DNA of 64,000 bases from Closterium sp. Naga37s-1 (GCA_947471745.1 CANJKZ010000932.1:930001-994000); one strand, 5' to 3'; shown: positions 9,213 to 21,430, counted from the stretch's first letter. Numbers and translations are program-made. The notes: a model not told the origin generated them from the letters alone.

Positions 9213-12200
9213 TGAAGTCAGGCCATCAAAGACAGCCACCGTCATTTCAGCCACCGGCCAAGTTGTACCCGTGCATGGCGAGGGGAGAGCCATGTTTATG
9301 GGTGCGGATGGGAGGCTTGTGGGGCTGAAGCGTGTTCTTCTTGTCCTTGGACTATGTGCCAACCTTCTCTCTACCAAGGCATTGAGTGAGGCAGGGATGA
9401 AGATGGAGATGATGGGCACAAAGGTGTTCAAGGCAACTCTGGATGGGCGCGTGTTGTGGGACCTCCGAGGCGGCAAGGACACGCACCAGTCCATGTGGGA
9501 GATACCGGTGCTGCCATGGAAGGAGGCGGCTGCACGCTTGGCTGCTGAAGCTGTAAGAGGAGGGCATGCAAGCCACGTAACCAGTGGAGGAGGTGGTGAT
9601 GGTAGTGATGGTGGGCTGCTTGTGCATGGGGGGGGTGCACTACCAAGTGTAACTCCTAGCACGGGTGAGACGGATTGGCTCACCGCACACCGCCGGTTTG
9701 GCCATGTGGCGCTACCTCAGTTACAGCAGCTGTTTAAGGAGGAAAGAGTCAAGGGGCTGAGGATAAAGGGGGAGCCCAAGGAGGTGGGCTCTTGTGAGAC
9801 TTGCTTGACCAGCAAGTTCTCACGGTTTCCCTTCCATTCGGCGGTGGGGCAGTCAAGTGACCCGGTGGAGCTCGTGCATGTGGATCTTGTGGGGCCCATG
9901 AAGGTGAAGGGAGATGGTAGGGCCCTGTATTCCATGACTATGGTGGATGATTACACAAGGCTCACCTGGTCTTTTCCACTTGCAAAGAAGAGTGATGCTG
10001 CAAGGGTCATCATTGAAGAGTGGCTGCCCATGGTGGAGCGAGAGAGCGGCAAGCGGGTGAAGGCGATTCGTAGCGACTGTAGTGGGAAGTTTTTGGGAGC
10101 AGAGTTCCGGAGCTGGTTGAAGTGGCACGACATCAAGCAGCAGCTCACCACGGCCTACACCCCTCAGTCCAACGGCGTGGCAGAGAGAGCGAACCGGACC
10201 ATCATAGAGGGCGGGAGAACGATATTGGTGGACTCGGGTCTACCCTTGCGGTTCTGGCCCCTCGCTATTCGTCATGCTACGTCATCAAGAACCGGGTGTT
10301 GACTCATGTGGGAGGTCAGCATTGGGTCCCTATGGATAAGTGGACTGGCAAGAAGCCCCTGGTGGATATGCTTCGTGTCTTTGGGTGCATGGGGCTCGTG
10401 CATGTCCCTAAGGAGAAGCGTGACAAGCTTCAAGCGGTGGCGGTGTGGGCTGTTCATTTGGGTCTTGCACGGGGGAGCAAGGGCTGGCTCATGTGGGACC
10501 CAAAATCCAACACCATCTTCACCGCCAAAGATGCCAAGTTCATGGAGGGGCTCATGTTCAAGGAGTGGTCAGAGCGGGGGAGGAACAAGGTCACCATTCC
10601 GCTTGGAATAGAGGTGGGAACGAACGACCCACTTCTCATTCCCATCGAGTTGTCCTCATCTTCAGAGTTGACAGAGGTGTCACATGACTTGAGAAGTGCT
10701 GAAGGGGAGGCAGCAGATGTGGAAGGAGTACTGAAGCAAGGGGACGCCCTTGTAGCTGAGAGGTGATACCGAAGAGGAGGTGCAGCAGCCTACACCATCC
10801 CCTAAGCTTCCACCAAGGCGCACAACCCAAGGGAAGCGTGATGCTGTCCATGGTGGAGCCAAGGAAGGAGCAGCCAAGGAGAGGCCCAAGAGAGCAACCC
10901 ACCCAAGGGATTTCCTCAAGTATGAAAGGCTTGGGGGTCCCAAGGCATTGCTGGTCCAGGAGGAGGAAGATGAGGAGGAGAAGGGAGCCAAGGGGGAGAT
11001 GGAGCAGATTTGTTGCTTTGGCGTCAACTTACCTCATGAGCCGGCGTCAATGGAGGAAGCTCTTGCTGGAGATGATCGAGAGGCATGGCTGGCTTCAAGG
11101 GAGGATGAGTTCCAGAGCCACATGGAGAATGAAACTTGGACCCTTACCAATCTTCCCCCAGGAAGGAAGGCGTTGGACTGCACGTGGGTGTTACGTGTGA
11201 AGACCGATGCGGAGGGGAAGTTGGAGAGGCACAAGATAAGGCTTGTGATCAAGGGCTTTCAGCTGAGGGAGGGGATTGACTTTCAGGAGGTGTTTGCTCC
11301 TGTTGGCAAGGCTCCTATGCTCTGGTTGTTGCTAGCAGTCGCTGCCGTTTGTGGCTCGAAGGTGGAGCAAATGGATGTGAAGACGGCGTTCCTCTATGGC
11401 GTGGTAGATGAGGAGATTTACATGAAGCAGCCAGAGGGGTATGATGATGGGAGCGGACGTGTTTGCAGGCTCAACAAGGCCATCTATGGGCTCAAACAAG
11501 CTCCAAGGTGCTGGTATGCAAGGCTGGTGGAGGCGTTGGAGGCTCTTGACTTCAAAGTTAGCGGGTGCGACGAGAGTCTCTTCATGACACAGGGGGAGAA
11601 GGAGAAGGTGTTTCTCCTTGTCTACGTCGATGACATCCTCCTCTTCTCTCCATCCCTGTAGAGGATCAACGAGGTGCAAGGGAAGCTGAAGGAGACCTTT
11701 CAATGCAAGGCCCTTGGACCAGTGGGGTATTACCTTGGTCTTCATGTGGAGCGGGACGAGGTGAAGGGATGGTTGAGGCTTCACCAACACAAGTACCTTG
11801 CAGCCATGGGGGAGAAGTATGGGCTGGAGGAAGGGAGGAGTGTGAAGACTCCTCTACCCTCAGGGTTTCAGCTGCACCTTGATGAAGAGGAGGGTGAGGT
11901 GTTGGAGTACGAGTTGCAGCGTCGGTTCCAGTCAATGGTGGGGAGCTTGATGTACGCTCCGGTCAACATTCGCCCCGACATTGCGCAAAGACTGGTGAGC
12001 ACAAAGACTGGTGCACCTGCAAGGCGTGGGCACTTGTACCTCTCGTGCTTCACCGATGCTACCTGGGCAAGTGACATCAGTGATGCTACATCCCATGGTG
12101 GCTATATATGCTGTGTTAGAGGGAGTCCAGTGAGCTGGAAGTCTAAGAAGCAAGGAGAGATAGCTCACTCATCAACGTAGAGCGAGTACATGGCGTTGTT

Positions 12201-12507
12201 TCACGGAGTGAAGGAGGTGATTTGGATGAGGAGGTTGCTTGAGGAGTTGGGGCAGGAGAAAGAGGGTCCTACACCTGTGTTTTATGACAGCCAAGGAGCA
12301 ATTGCAATGGCGTGTAATGCTGTGCTGTATGGGCTGAACAAGCACATGCATATCAAGTGGCATTGGGTGAGGAAGGAGGTGAAGAAGGGCACCATCTCCT
12401 TGCACTACATCAACACTACCAAGCAACCTGCAGATTTCTTGACTAAGCGGCTTGCAGAGCATCAGCATTGGAGATGTGCCACCTTTTGTGGCATGTTCTT
12501 CAACTAA
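9213..12507 (+). pseudogene. Degenerate copia integrase-RT-RNase H (B1)
   Basis: The remnant covers the end of protease, integrase (HRRFGH, HVDLVGP, IRSD...), RT and RNase H. Decay is extensive. The integrase block that reads RSDRGGEF in B2 is RSDCSGKF here. There is a frame change near 10280, and a 2-bp loss at about 10766 in the integrase-RT linker. A TAG at 11659-11661 follows just after the catalytic YVDD (11623-11634). A deletion near 11985 removes the RT-RNase H connector. A TAG at 12178-12180 sits in the RNase H SSTxSEYMAL motif, and B2 shares it. It cannot make a working polyprotein. Confidence 0.9.
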
Positions 12508-12562
12508 GGGAGGCAGCTTAAGATATCAGCTAAGGGATGAATAAGAGCACGATGAGGGGGAG

Positions 12563-13253
12563 TTTGTTGTGCCAAAGCACTACAGTGGCACGGTCATCGC
12601 ACTCCCATTCCACCTACAAGCTTGCTCAGCTTCTGGAATTTTGTGGGGAGGTGCTTCAACATGTGTTCTTTAGACCCTCAAAGTTTCAGAAGTTTTGAAG
12701 CAGTTTACAAGGCATGACAAATTTTTAGTTTCAAGACTTATGGCATCCCGGAAGTGTGTGTTACTCTTTTTTTGTAACACCCGAGTTCACCATTTTGGCT
12801 GCTGACTCATCTACCAAGCTCTGATTGGTCTGAAAATCGGTGTGCCAGTCCTTTTCCATGTTGTTCAGGTGGTCACCGAGGTTCAGGACAACCCATCTTT
12901 GGAGCAGCACTTAACAGCTGTCGAAAGTTATTGTTCCGTAGTCATGGTGCACTGTTGGCAGCATTTCCCTTGCCACCCTTTCATTGTTGTCATGCCAATG
13001 GTGCAGGGACAGAGAATGAGACAAGAATTACAGGTGGTCAAGTGGGACTCTGCCACCCTCCTTTTGAGAAGTGTGGTCTTCCTGGAAGCAGCTTGCAAGA
13101 GGGTGCAAGTGGGAAGACAAGCTGACTCATGGTTGGCTTGACTCACTATTGGTAGCCTTGAGTACAGCTCTGAACATCCAAGTGTGGTTGGGTTTGATGA
13201 CCTAGCTAGGACGTTTCCCATCCTTCTCTAGCCTTTCTCCCCTAGGACTCAAC
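12563..13253 (+). repeat. 3' LTR of B1, first part
   Basis: First ~691 bp of the B1 LTR, directly after the AGGGGGAGTT purine tract. It ends at the TCAAC (13249-13253) duplicated when B2 inserted. It is the inverted counterpart of 13583-14273 in the adjacent B2 LTR. Confidence 0.9.
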
Positions 13254-14273
13254 TGTTATAGTCTAGAGTCCACTTAGGGGTCGTAGATGCCCTTGAAACC
13301 ACCTAAGCAGAATCTGATGACTTCGAACCGCCTCTGTTCAAAACACCGTCACGATCAGCTCCGATAACAAACGAGGCTGACATTTGGACAAACGTTAGCT
13401 TCAGGTGTCTGATTTCCAACGGTATATGGCTTGCTTTCATCAGAGGTATATGCGCTACGCAGTGATTAAAAACGTAAGCTCGGCTGAAAAACGAGTAGCT
13501 TCATTGATGCAAGGAAGAGGTTGAGTACAACATTGCCTAGGGGACTCTTAAGGGGTTGGGACCATCCTGGGAACTCAGAGAAGGTTGAGTCCTAGGGGAG
13601 AAAGGCTAGAGAAGGATGGGAAACGTCCTAGCTAGGTCAGCAAAGCCAACCACACTTGGATGTTCAGAGCTGTACTCAAGGCTACCAATAGTGAGTCAAG
13701 CCAACCATGAGTCAGCTTGTCTTCCCACTTGCACCCTCTTGCAAGCTGCTTCCAGGAAGACCACACTTCTCAAAAGGAGGGTGGTAGAGTCCCATTTGAC
13801 CACCTGTACTTCTTGTCTCATTCTCTGTCCCTGCACCATTGGCATGACAACAATGAAAGGGTGGCAAGGGAAATGCTGCCAACAGTGCACCACGACTACG
13901 GAACAGTAACTTTCGACAGCTGTCACGTGCTGCTCCGATGCTGGGTTGTCCTGAAACTCGGTTACCACCTGCAAAACATGGCAAAGGACTGTCACACCGA
14001 TTTTCAGACCAATCAGAGCTCGGTAGATGAGTCAGCAGCCGAAATGGTGAACTCGGGTGTTACCAAAAAAGAGTAACACACACTTCCGGGATGCCATAAG
14101 TCTTGAAACTAAAAATGTTGCAATGCCTTGTAAACTGCTTCAAAAACTCTGAACCTTTGAGGATTTGAAGAACACATGTTGAAGCACCACCCCAGAAAAT
14201 TCCAGAAGCTGAGCAGGCTTGTAGGCTGAATGGGAGTGCGATGACCGTGCCACTATAGTACTTTGGCACAACA
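13254..14273 (-). repeat. 3' LTR of B2
   Basis: 1,020 bp. On the minus strand it starts TGTTGTGCC directly after the GAGGGGGAGTT tract. Together with the neighbouring B1 LTR it forms an inverted repeat (12563-13253 against 13583-14273, loop about 329 bp). Confidence 0.93.
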
Positions 14274-14330
14274 AACTCCCCCTCATCGTGCTCTCATTCA
14301 TCCCTTAGCTGCTCCCTGAAGATGCCTCCC

Positions 14331-16202
14331 TTAGTTGAAGGACATGCCACACAAGGTGGCACAGCTCCAATGCTGATGCTCTGCAAGCCGCTTAGTCAAG
14401 AAATCCGCAGGTTGCTTGATAGTGTTGATGTAGTGCAAGGAGATGGTGCCCTTCTTCACCTCCTTCCTCACCCAATGCCACTTGATATGCATGTGCTTGT
14501 TCAGCCCATGGAGCACAGCATTACGCGCCATTGCAATTGCTCCTTGGCTGTCACAAAACACAGGTGTAGGACCCTCTTGCTCCTGCCCCAACTCCTCAAG
14601 CAACCTCCTCATCCAAACCACCTCCTTCACTCCATGAAACAACGCCATGTACTCGCTCTACGTTGATGAGTGAGCTATCTCTCCTTGCTTCTTAGACTTC
14701 CAGCTCACTGGACTCCCTCTAACACAGCATATATAGCCACCATGGGATGTAGCATCACTGATGTCACTTGCCCAGGTAGCATCGGTGAAGCACGAGAGGT
14801 ACAAGTGCCCACGCCTTGCAGGTGCACCAGTCTTTGTGCTCACCTCCTCCACTCCCTTTTGCTTCAGCTGCCCATGCACTGAATATTGCAGCCCCACCCT
14901 TGAGGTTGCCATGCAGTACCTCACCAGCCTCTCTGCTGCATCCAGGTGCTCTTGAAGGGGCCTAGACACCACACGAGCGAGCTGTGAAACTGAAAACGCA
15001 ATGTCGGGGCGAGTGTTGACCGAAGCGTACATCAAGCTCCCCACCATTGACTGGAACCGACGCTGCAACTCGTACTCCAACACCTCACCCTCCTCTTCAT
15101 TGAGGTGCAGCTGAAACCCTGAGGGTAAAGGAGTCTTCACACTCCTCCCTTCCTCCAGCCCATACTTCTCCCCCATGGCTGCAAGGTACTTGTGTTGGTG
15201 AAGCCTCAACCATCCCTTCACCTCGTCCCGCTCCACGTGAAGACCAAGGTAATACCCCACTGGTCCAAGGGCCTTGCATTGAAAGGTCTCCTTCAGCTTC
15301 CCTTGCACCTCCTTGATCCTCTCTAGGGATGGAGAGAAGAGGAGGATGTCATCGACATAGACAAGGAGAAATACCTTCTCCTCCTCCCCCTCGGTCATGA
15401 AGAGACTCTCGTCGCAGCCGCTAACTTTGAAGCCAAGAGCCTCCAACACCTCCACCAGCCTTGCATACCAGCACCTTGGAGCTTGTTTGAGGCCATAGAT
15501 GGCCTTGTTGAGCCTACAAACACGTCCGCTCCCATCGTCATACCCCTCTGGCTGCTTCATGTAGATCTCCTCATCTACCACGCCATAGAGGAACGCCGTC
15601 TTCACATCCATTTGCTCCACCTTCCAGCCACAAACGGCAGCGGCTGCTAGCAACAACCGGAGCGTAGGAGCCTTGGCAACAGGAGCAAACACCTCTTGAA
15701 AGTCAATTCCCTCTCTCTGCTGAAAGCCTTTGATCACAAGCCTTGTCTTGCGCCTCTCCAACCTCCCCTCCGCATCGGTCTTTACACGTAACACCCACGT
15801 GCAGTCCAATGCCTTCCTTCCTGGGGGAAGATTGGTAAGGGTCCATGTTTCATTCTCCATGTGGCTCTGGAACTCATCCTCCCTTGAAGCCAGCCACGCC
15901 TCTCGATCATCTCCAGCGAGAGCTTCCTCCATTGACGCCGGCTCATGAGGTAAGTTGACGCCAAAGCAACAAATCTGCTCCATCTCCCTCTCGGCTCCCT
16001 TCTCCTCCTCATATTCCTCCTCTTGGACCGGCAATGCCTTGGGAACCCCAAGCCTTTCATACTTGAGGAAATCCCTTGGGTGGGCAGCTCTCTTGGGCCT
16101 CTCCTTGGCTGCTCCTTCCTTGGCTCCACCACGGACAGCATCACGCTTCCCTTGGGTTGTGCGCCTTGGTGGAAGCTTAGGGGATGGTGTAGGCTGCTGC
16201 AC
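14331..16202 (-). pseudogene. Copia RT-RNase H (B2), one internal stop
   Basis: Reads from the linker (QQPTPSPKLPP) through RT and RNase H. Motifs: DCTWVLRVKTDAEG, MDVKTAFLYGVVDEE, intact catalytic YVDD (15348-15359), YLGLHVERD, HSST, then a TAG where the intact motif would continue SEYMALF, then DSQGAIAMARNAV and ADFLTKRL. Upstream, a TAG near 16239 separates it from the integrase part. Apart from these stops the domain is well preserved. The RNase H TAG is at the same codon in B1, probably ACG-GAG to ACG-TAG, so it predates the split of the two copies or was copied between them. Confidence 0.9.
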
Positions 16203-16238
16203 CTCCTCCTCGGTATCACCTCTCTCAGCTATAGGGGC

Positions 16239-18939
16239 CTACCCTTGCTGTAGTACTTCTTCCACATCTGCTGCCTCCCCTTCAGCACCTCCCAAGTCAT
16301 GTGACACCTCTGTCAACTCTGAAGATGAGGACAACTCGATGGGAATGAGAAGTGGGTCGTTCGTTCCCACCTCTATTCCAAGCGGAATGGTGACCTTGCT
16401 CCTCCCCCGCTCCGACCACTCCTTGAACATGAGCCCCTCCATGAACTTGGCATCTCTGGTGGTGAAGATGGTGTTGGATTTTGGGTCCCACATGAGCCAG
16501 CCCTTGCTCCCCCGTGCAAGACCCAAATGAAACAGCCCACACCGCCGCCGCTTGAAGCTTGTCACGCTTCTCCTTAGGGACATGCACGAGCCCCATGCAC
16601 CCGAAGACACGAAGCATATCAACCAGGGGCTTCTTGCCACTCCACTTCTCCATAGGGACCCAATGCTGACCTCCCACATGAGTCAACACCCGGTTCTTGA
16701 TGACGGTAGCATGACGAATAGCGAGGGGCCAGAACCGCAAGGGTAGACCCGAGTCCACCAAAATCGTTCTCCCGCCCTCTATGATGGTCCGGTTCGCTCT
16801 CTCTGCCACGCCGTTGGACTGAGGGGTGTAGGCCGTGGTGAGCTGCTGCTTGATGCCATGCCGCTTCAACCAGCTCCGGAACTCCGCTCCCAAAAACTCC
16901 CCACCACGGTCGCTACGAATCGCCTTCACCCGCTTGCCGCTCTCTCGCTCTACCATGGGCAGCCACTCTTCAATGATGACCCTTGCAGCATCACTCTTCT
17001 TTGCAAGTGGAAAAGACCAGGTGAGCCTTGTGTAATCATCCACCATAGTCATGGAATACAGGGCTCCACCATCTCCCTTCACCTTCATGGGCCCCACAAG
17101 ATCCACATGCACGAGCTCCACCGGGTCACTTGACTGCCCCACCGTCGAATGGAAGGGAAATCGTGAGAACTTGCTGGTCAAGCAAGTCTCACAAGAGCCC
17201 ACCTCCTTGGGCTCCCCCTTTATCCTCAGCCCCTTGACTCTTTCCTCCTTAAACAGCTGCTGTAACTGAGGTAGCGCCACGTGGCCAAAGCGACGGTGTG
17301 CGGTGAGCCAATCCGTCTCACCCGTGCTAGGAGTTACACTTGGTAGAGCACCCCCCCCGTGCACAAGCAGCCCACCATCACTGCCATCACCACCTCCTCC
17401 ACTGGTTACGTGGCTTGCATGCCCTCCTCTTACAGCTTCAGCAGCCAAGCGCGCAGCCGCCTCCTTCCATGGCAGCACCGGTATCTCCCACATGGACCGG
17501 TGCATGTCCTTGCCGCCTCGGAGGTCCCACAACACGCGCCCATCCAGAGTTGCCTTGAACACCTTTGTGCCCATCATCTCCATCTTCATCCCTGCCTCAC
17601 TCAATGCCTTGGTAGAGATAAGTTTGGCACATAGTCCAGGGACAAGGAGAACACGCTTCAGCCCCACAAGCCTCCCATCCGCACCCATAAACATGGCTCT
17701 CCCCTCGCCACGCACGGGTACAACTTGGCCAGTGGCTGAAACAACGGTGGCTGCCTTCGATGGCCTGACTTCATCCAGCAGATCCTCTCGGTTGGTCATG
17801 GTCATGAAGGCTCCCGTGTCGATGACCCAATGGGAGGAACGGTGAAGAGCAACCTTGCTGGCCGGTACAACCATATCCTCGGAGCATGCCTCTCCTACAT
17901 GGTAGAACATGCCGCCATGTCCGCCGGCACCTCCATCGCCCTCCTCACTGCCCATGCCTTCTCCCATAGCTCCATGAACACCCTTAGAGCCCTCAATTGA
18001 TGGCTGACCAGGCCTCCAACCATCAGGTAGCTTGCGACACTTAAACCATGGGTGACCTTCCACATGGCAATACCAACACTTGCCGCCACACCGCTTGCCT
18101 CCCTTGTTGCTACGCTTCCCTCCCGAATACTGCTCCCCTCCAGAGCCTTCCTTGGCCTTGCCTTTCTTGCTGCCACGTCCCTTGAAGCCTTTCATGCCAT
18201 AGGCAGAGCCTCCACCTTCACCGGCAGCGGCAGTCAGCTCCTTCCTCCGAAACTCCTCTTGAAGGACTTGAGCACGAATCCACTCAAGGGACCATGAGTC
18301 CTTCATGCCATTGAGGTTGACCACCAAGGGGCCCCACGACTCCGGCAGCAGGGAGAGAGCCTTGTAGCACTTGATCTTTTCAGGGTAGTCCACACCAGCA
18401 GCAGAGAGCTTCACATAGAGGTCCCGGAGTTGATCGAACGCTCCTTGCACGGCATCACCCTCGTTGATCTTCACCGCATGGAGTTGTCGTTCGAGCACCA
18501 CCACCATCGCTTCGCTGCTGGGGGCATGGACATCCTTCAATATTTTCCATGCCTTGGGACCACACTGGATATCCTTGATGAGATGCTTGACGTGGTGCAG
18601 CTGTTTGGATGAGAGGCATTGAGAGAGAAGGAAGAATCCATCCTTGGATCGGCGATCCCATTCCTTGGTCGCTCCTTCGCTCGCAGGCCTCTTCAATTCT
18701 CCATCCATCACTTCAAGCAGCCCATAATGGTTAAATAGGAGCTCCATCCTGAAGCTCCATGATGCCCAATCCTCCCCAGAGAACTTCTCTAGGTTGAATG
18801 CCTTCACATCATCCTTGGCTGGTGTTGAAACGGATGCTATTGGTGCAGATCCGCCTACAACGCCTCTTCCTGCTTCCCCAGCGCCTCTCACACCACCACT
18901 GCCACAAGGACCAGCTGGAGCAGAACCTTCAGCCTCCAT
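16239..18939 (-). pseudogene. Copia Gag-protease-integrase (B2), frameshifted
   Basis: ATG is at 18939, 26 bp downstream of the primer-binding site. The copia Gag domain is followed by a Gly/Lys-rich basic stretch and a zinc knuckle (CWYCHVEGHPWFKC). The protease has WVIDTGA (Asp ~374). Integrase follows with HRRFGH...CETC, HVDLVGP, RSDRGGEF and NGVAERANRT. The frame is correct to about 16530, where TTT replaces the TT seen in B1. Beyond it the native sequence continues in the next phase (HLGLARGSKGWLMWDPKS) to a TAG near 16239. Reading straight on past the insertion gives unrelated residues to 16297. Confidence 0.9.
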
Positions 18940-18964
18940 ATTGACCCAGGAACAGAGAAGAACC

Positions 18965-18976
18965 GCTCTGATACCA
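18965..18976 (-). other. Primer-binding site of B2
   Basis: On the minus strand TGGTATCAGAGC, the same initiator-Met-tRNA type site as in A1, begins 2 bp inside the 5' LTR end. Confidence 0.9.
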
Positions 18977-18978
18977 CT

Positions 18979-19964
18979 TGTTATAGTCTAGAGTCCACTT
19001 AGGGGTCGTAGATGCCCTTGAAACCACCTAAGCAGAATCCGATGACTTCGAACCGCCTCTGTTCAAAACACCGTCACGATCAGCTCCGATAACAAACGAG
19101 GCTGAAATTTGGACAAACGTTAGCTTCAGGTGTCTGCTTTCCAACGCTTTTATCAGAGGTGTATGCGCTACGCAGTGATTAAAAACGTAAGCTCGGCTGA
19201 AAAACGAGTAGCTTCATTGATGCAAGGAAGAGGTTGAGTACAACATTGCCTAGGGGACTCTTAAGGGGTTGGGACCATCCTGGGAACTCAGAGAAGGTTG
19301 AGTCCTAGGGGAGAAAGGCTAGAGAAGGATGGGAAACGTCCTAGCTAGGTCAGCAAAGCCAACCACACTTGGATGTTCAGAGCTGTACTCAAGGCTACCA
19401 GTAGTGAGTCAAGCCAACCATGAGTCAGCTTGTCTTCCCACTTGCACCCTCTTGCAAGCTGCTTCCAGGAAGACCACACTTCTCAAAAGGAGGGTGGTAG
19501 AGTCCCACTTGACCACCTGTACTTCTTGTCTCATTCTCTGTCCCTGCACCATTGGCATGACAACAATGAAAGGGTGGCAAGGGAAATGCTGCCAACAGTG
19601 CACCACGACTACGAAACAGTAACTTTCGACAGCTGTCACGTGCTGCTCCGATGCTGGGTTGTCCTGAAACTCGGTGACCACCTGCAAAACATGGCAAAGG
19701 ACCGTCACACCGATTTTCAGACCAATCAGAGCTCGGTAGATGAGTCAGCAGCCGAAATGGTGAACTCGGGTGTTACCAAAAAAGAGTAACACACACTTCC
19801 GGGATGCCATAAGTCTTGAAACTAAAAATGTTGCAATGCCTTGTAAACTGCTTCAAAAACTCTGAAACTTTGAGGATTTGAAGAACACATGTTGAAGCAC
19901 CACCTCACAAAATTCCAGAAGCTGAGCAGGCTTGTAGGCTGAATGGGAGTGCGATGACACAACA
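18979..19964 (-). repeat. 5' LTR of B2
   Basis: 986 bp. It lacks the CCGTGCC...CTTTGG segment present near the end of the other LTR and a ~12-bp segment near 19150. Its last 328 bp are also inverted relative to the B1 LTR tail at 19970-20297. Confidence 0.93.
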
Positions 19965-19969
19965 TCAAC

Positions 19970-20297
19970 CTTCTCTGAGTTCCTAGGATGGTCCCAACCC
20001 CTTAAGAGTCCCCTAGGCAATGTTGTACTCACCTCTTCCTTGCATCAATGAAACTACACGTTTTCAGCCGAGCTTACGCTTTTTTTCACTGCGTAGCACA
20101 TACACCTCTGATGAAAGCAAGCAAAATACCGTTGGAAAGCAGACAACTGAAGCTAACGTCTCTCTAAGTTTTAGCTTCGTATGTTGTTGGAGTTGATCGT
20201 GAGGACGTTTTGAAGAGAGGCGGTTCGAAGTCATCAGATTCTGCTTAGGCGGTTTCAAGGGCATCCGCGACCACTAAGTGGACTCTAGACTATAATA
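19970..20297 (+). repeat. 3' LTR of B1, second part
   Basis: Continuation of the B1 LTR after B2, ending GACTATAATA instead of GACTATAACA. Joined to 12563-13253 it gives a full-length family-B LTR. Confidence 0.88.
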
Positions 20298-20598
20298 GGG
20301 AACATGTGAGGGGTTGAGAATTTTATAAGTGAGGGGTTGAGGATTTCACAGGTGAGGGGTTGAGGGAACAGGTGAAGCTGCAGCTCAATCAGTCCCCCTC
20401 ATATTTGTAGTGCCCTTCTACGTATCATGCACTTATGTGAGGCTGGAGCCCCAGTTCAGAATCGAAGCACACTTCTACGTCTTAAGCACCCATATTTTCT
20501 AGCACCATTTACATATTTGTTCTTGGTTTGTCTTCTCCTCTCCCCCTGTCTTCCCTCTCCTGGTTCAACCTTGCCTCATGGAAGTACGGGGATCTGTC
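20298..20598. other. Short spacer
   Basis: About 300 bp with three imperfect copies of GTGAGGGGTTGAG (20305-20365) and no coding signal. It ends at GGTGC (20599-20603), the left target duplication of C1. Confidence 0.6.
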
Positions 20599-20603
20599 GG
20601 TGC

Positions 20604-20733
20604 TGTCAAACATATATGATATAGCCTGTGTAGGCTGTAGTGGGGTAGACATTATGGGGTACAGCTTTTCTAGGTTTTCATACTTGTACCCATCTCCTTT
20701 CTAGTCCACACCATTCCTCGTACATTTCTCACA
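20604..20733 (+). repeat. 5' LTR of C1
   Basis: 130-bp LTR, very short for an 8-kb copia. The same length is found at 28854-28983. Family C LTRs share the GTAGTGGGGTAG and GGGGTACA words. Confidence 0.93.
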
Positions 20734-20751
20734 TGGTATAGAGCGGGTTCC
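20734..20751 (+). other. Primer-binding site of C1
   Basis: TGGTATAGAGCGGGTTCC directly follows the LTR. C3 has the same sequence at 38149-38166 on its strand. It resembles the Met-tRNA site of families A and B with one base missing, so the exact tRNA is uncertain. Confidence 0.75.
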
Positions 20752-20869
20752 CTAGTGGGACCGTTTTTTTTTAGGGCCCACCACTTAATTTTTTTCTTTT
20801 CTGCCCTGCCTGAAGCGCGCTCCTTGCCCTGTCGCGCGCCTCGCGCCTGCCTTACCTGCGCCCCGTGCG

Positions 20870-21430
20870 CCTGCCCCGCCGTCGCGCCCCCCCCTGCCGT
20901 CGCGGCCCCTACCGTCGCGGCCCCTGCCGTCGCGGCCCCTGCCGTCGCGGCCCCTGCTGTCGCGGCCCCTAGAGTCGCGGCCCCTGCCGTCGCAGCCCCT
21001 GCCGTCGCGGCCCCTGCTGTCGCGGCCCCCCCCCTGCCGTCGTGGCCCCTTGCCGTCGCGGCCCTTGCCGTCGAGGCACCTACCGTCGCGGCCCTGCCTG
21101 ATCCCGTCACGGCCCTGCCTGATCCCGTCACGGCCCTGCTGCCCTGCTGACGCGGCTCCGCCTACCTCCAGACACGGCCCTGACTTCCGCCGTCGCGGCC
21201 CTGCCGTCCTGCCGTCGCGGCCCTGCCTCCCTGCCGTAGCGGCCCTGCCTGGAGCCGTCGCGGCCCTGCCGCCCTGCTGACGCGGCCCCGCCTGAAGCTG
21301 TCGCGGCCCTGCTCGGCCGCTGTCGCGGCCCTGCCTGTAGCTGCTGCGGCCCTTCCTACAGCCGCAATCGCGGCCCTGCCTACTGCCGCTATTGCGGCCC
21401 TGCCTACCGCCGCCGTTGGCGGCCCTACCC
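20870..21430 (+). repeat. GC-rich minisatellite leader of C1
   Basis: About nine near-perfect 15-bp units (GTCGCGGCCCCTGCC type) run from 20880 to 21030, followed by degenerate units of the same theme. This lies between the primer site and the Gag ATG. C3 carries a related but differently expanded array. Frames in it on both strands are repeat artefacts. Confidence 0.85.

Larger units (their letters stand above)
13254..19964 (-). mobile_element. Complete copia element B2, nested in B1 LTR
   Basis: 6,711 bp on the minus strand, with TG...CA ends and a perfect TCAAC target duplication (13249-13253 and 19965-19969). It contains both LTRs, a primer-binding site (18965-18976), Gag, protease, integrase, RT, RNase H and a purine tract. 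The LTRs differ in length by 34 bp (about 22 bp missing at the 19951 end, about 12 bp near 19150) plus scattered substitutions, so it is older than C3. Its reading frame has three main breaks: a 1-bp insertion near 16530, TAG near 16239 and TAG at the RNase H position shared with B1. Confidence 0.95.
9213..20297 (+). mobile_element. 5'-truncated copia element B1, split by B2
   Basis: B1 starts abruptly inside the protease/integrase region at 9213 (equivalent to 17773 of B2), so its 5' LTR, primer site and Gag are missing. The body runs to the purine tract at ~12553. The 3' LTR begins TGTTGTGCC at 12563 and is interrupted at 13253 by B2, resuming at 19970 and ending at 20297. The final CA has decayed to TA. 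Removing B2 and one TCAAC gives an LTR of ~1,019 bp, matching the 1,020-bp LTR of B2. B1 and B2 are the same family in opposite orientation. Confidence 0.9.

Noticed and set aside
8699..9328. 209-codon plus-strand frame across the B1 left border
   Set aside because: It joins unrelated spacer to out-of-frame element sequence; composition changes at 9213.
12842..14076. Mirror-image pairs of ~100-codon frames (12842-13141 and 13696-13995; also 19409-19708)
   Set aside because: They are the same LTR sequence seen in inverted or repeated copies, non-coding by position.
12563..14273. Terminal-inverted-repeat DNA transposon or foldback element
   Set aside because: The inverted repeat is fully explained by two LTRs of one family meeting head-on, with a TCAAC target duplication for B2.
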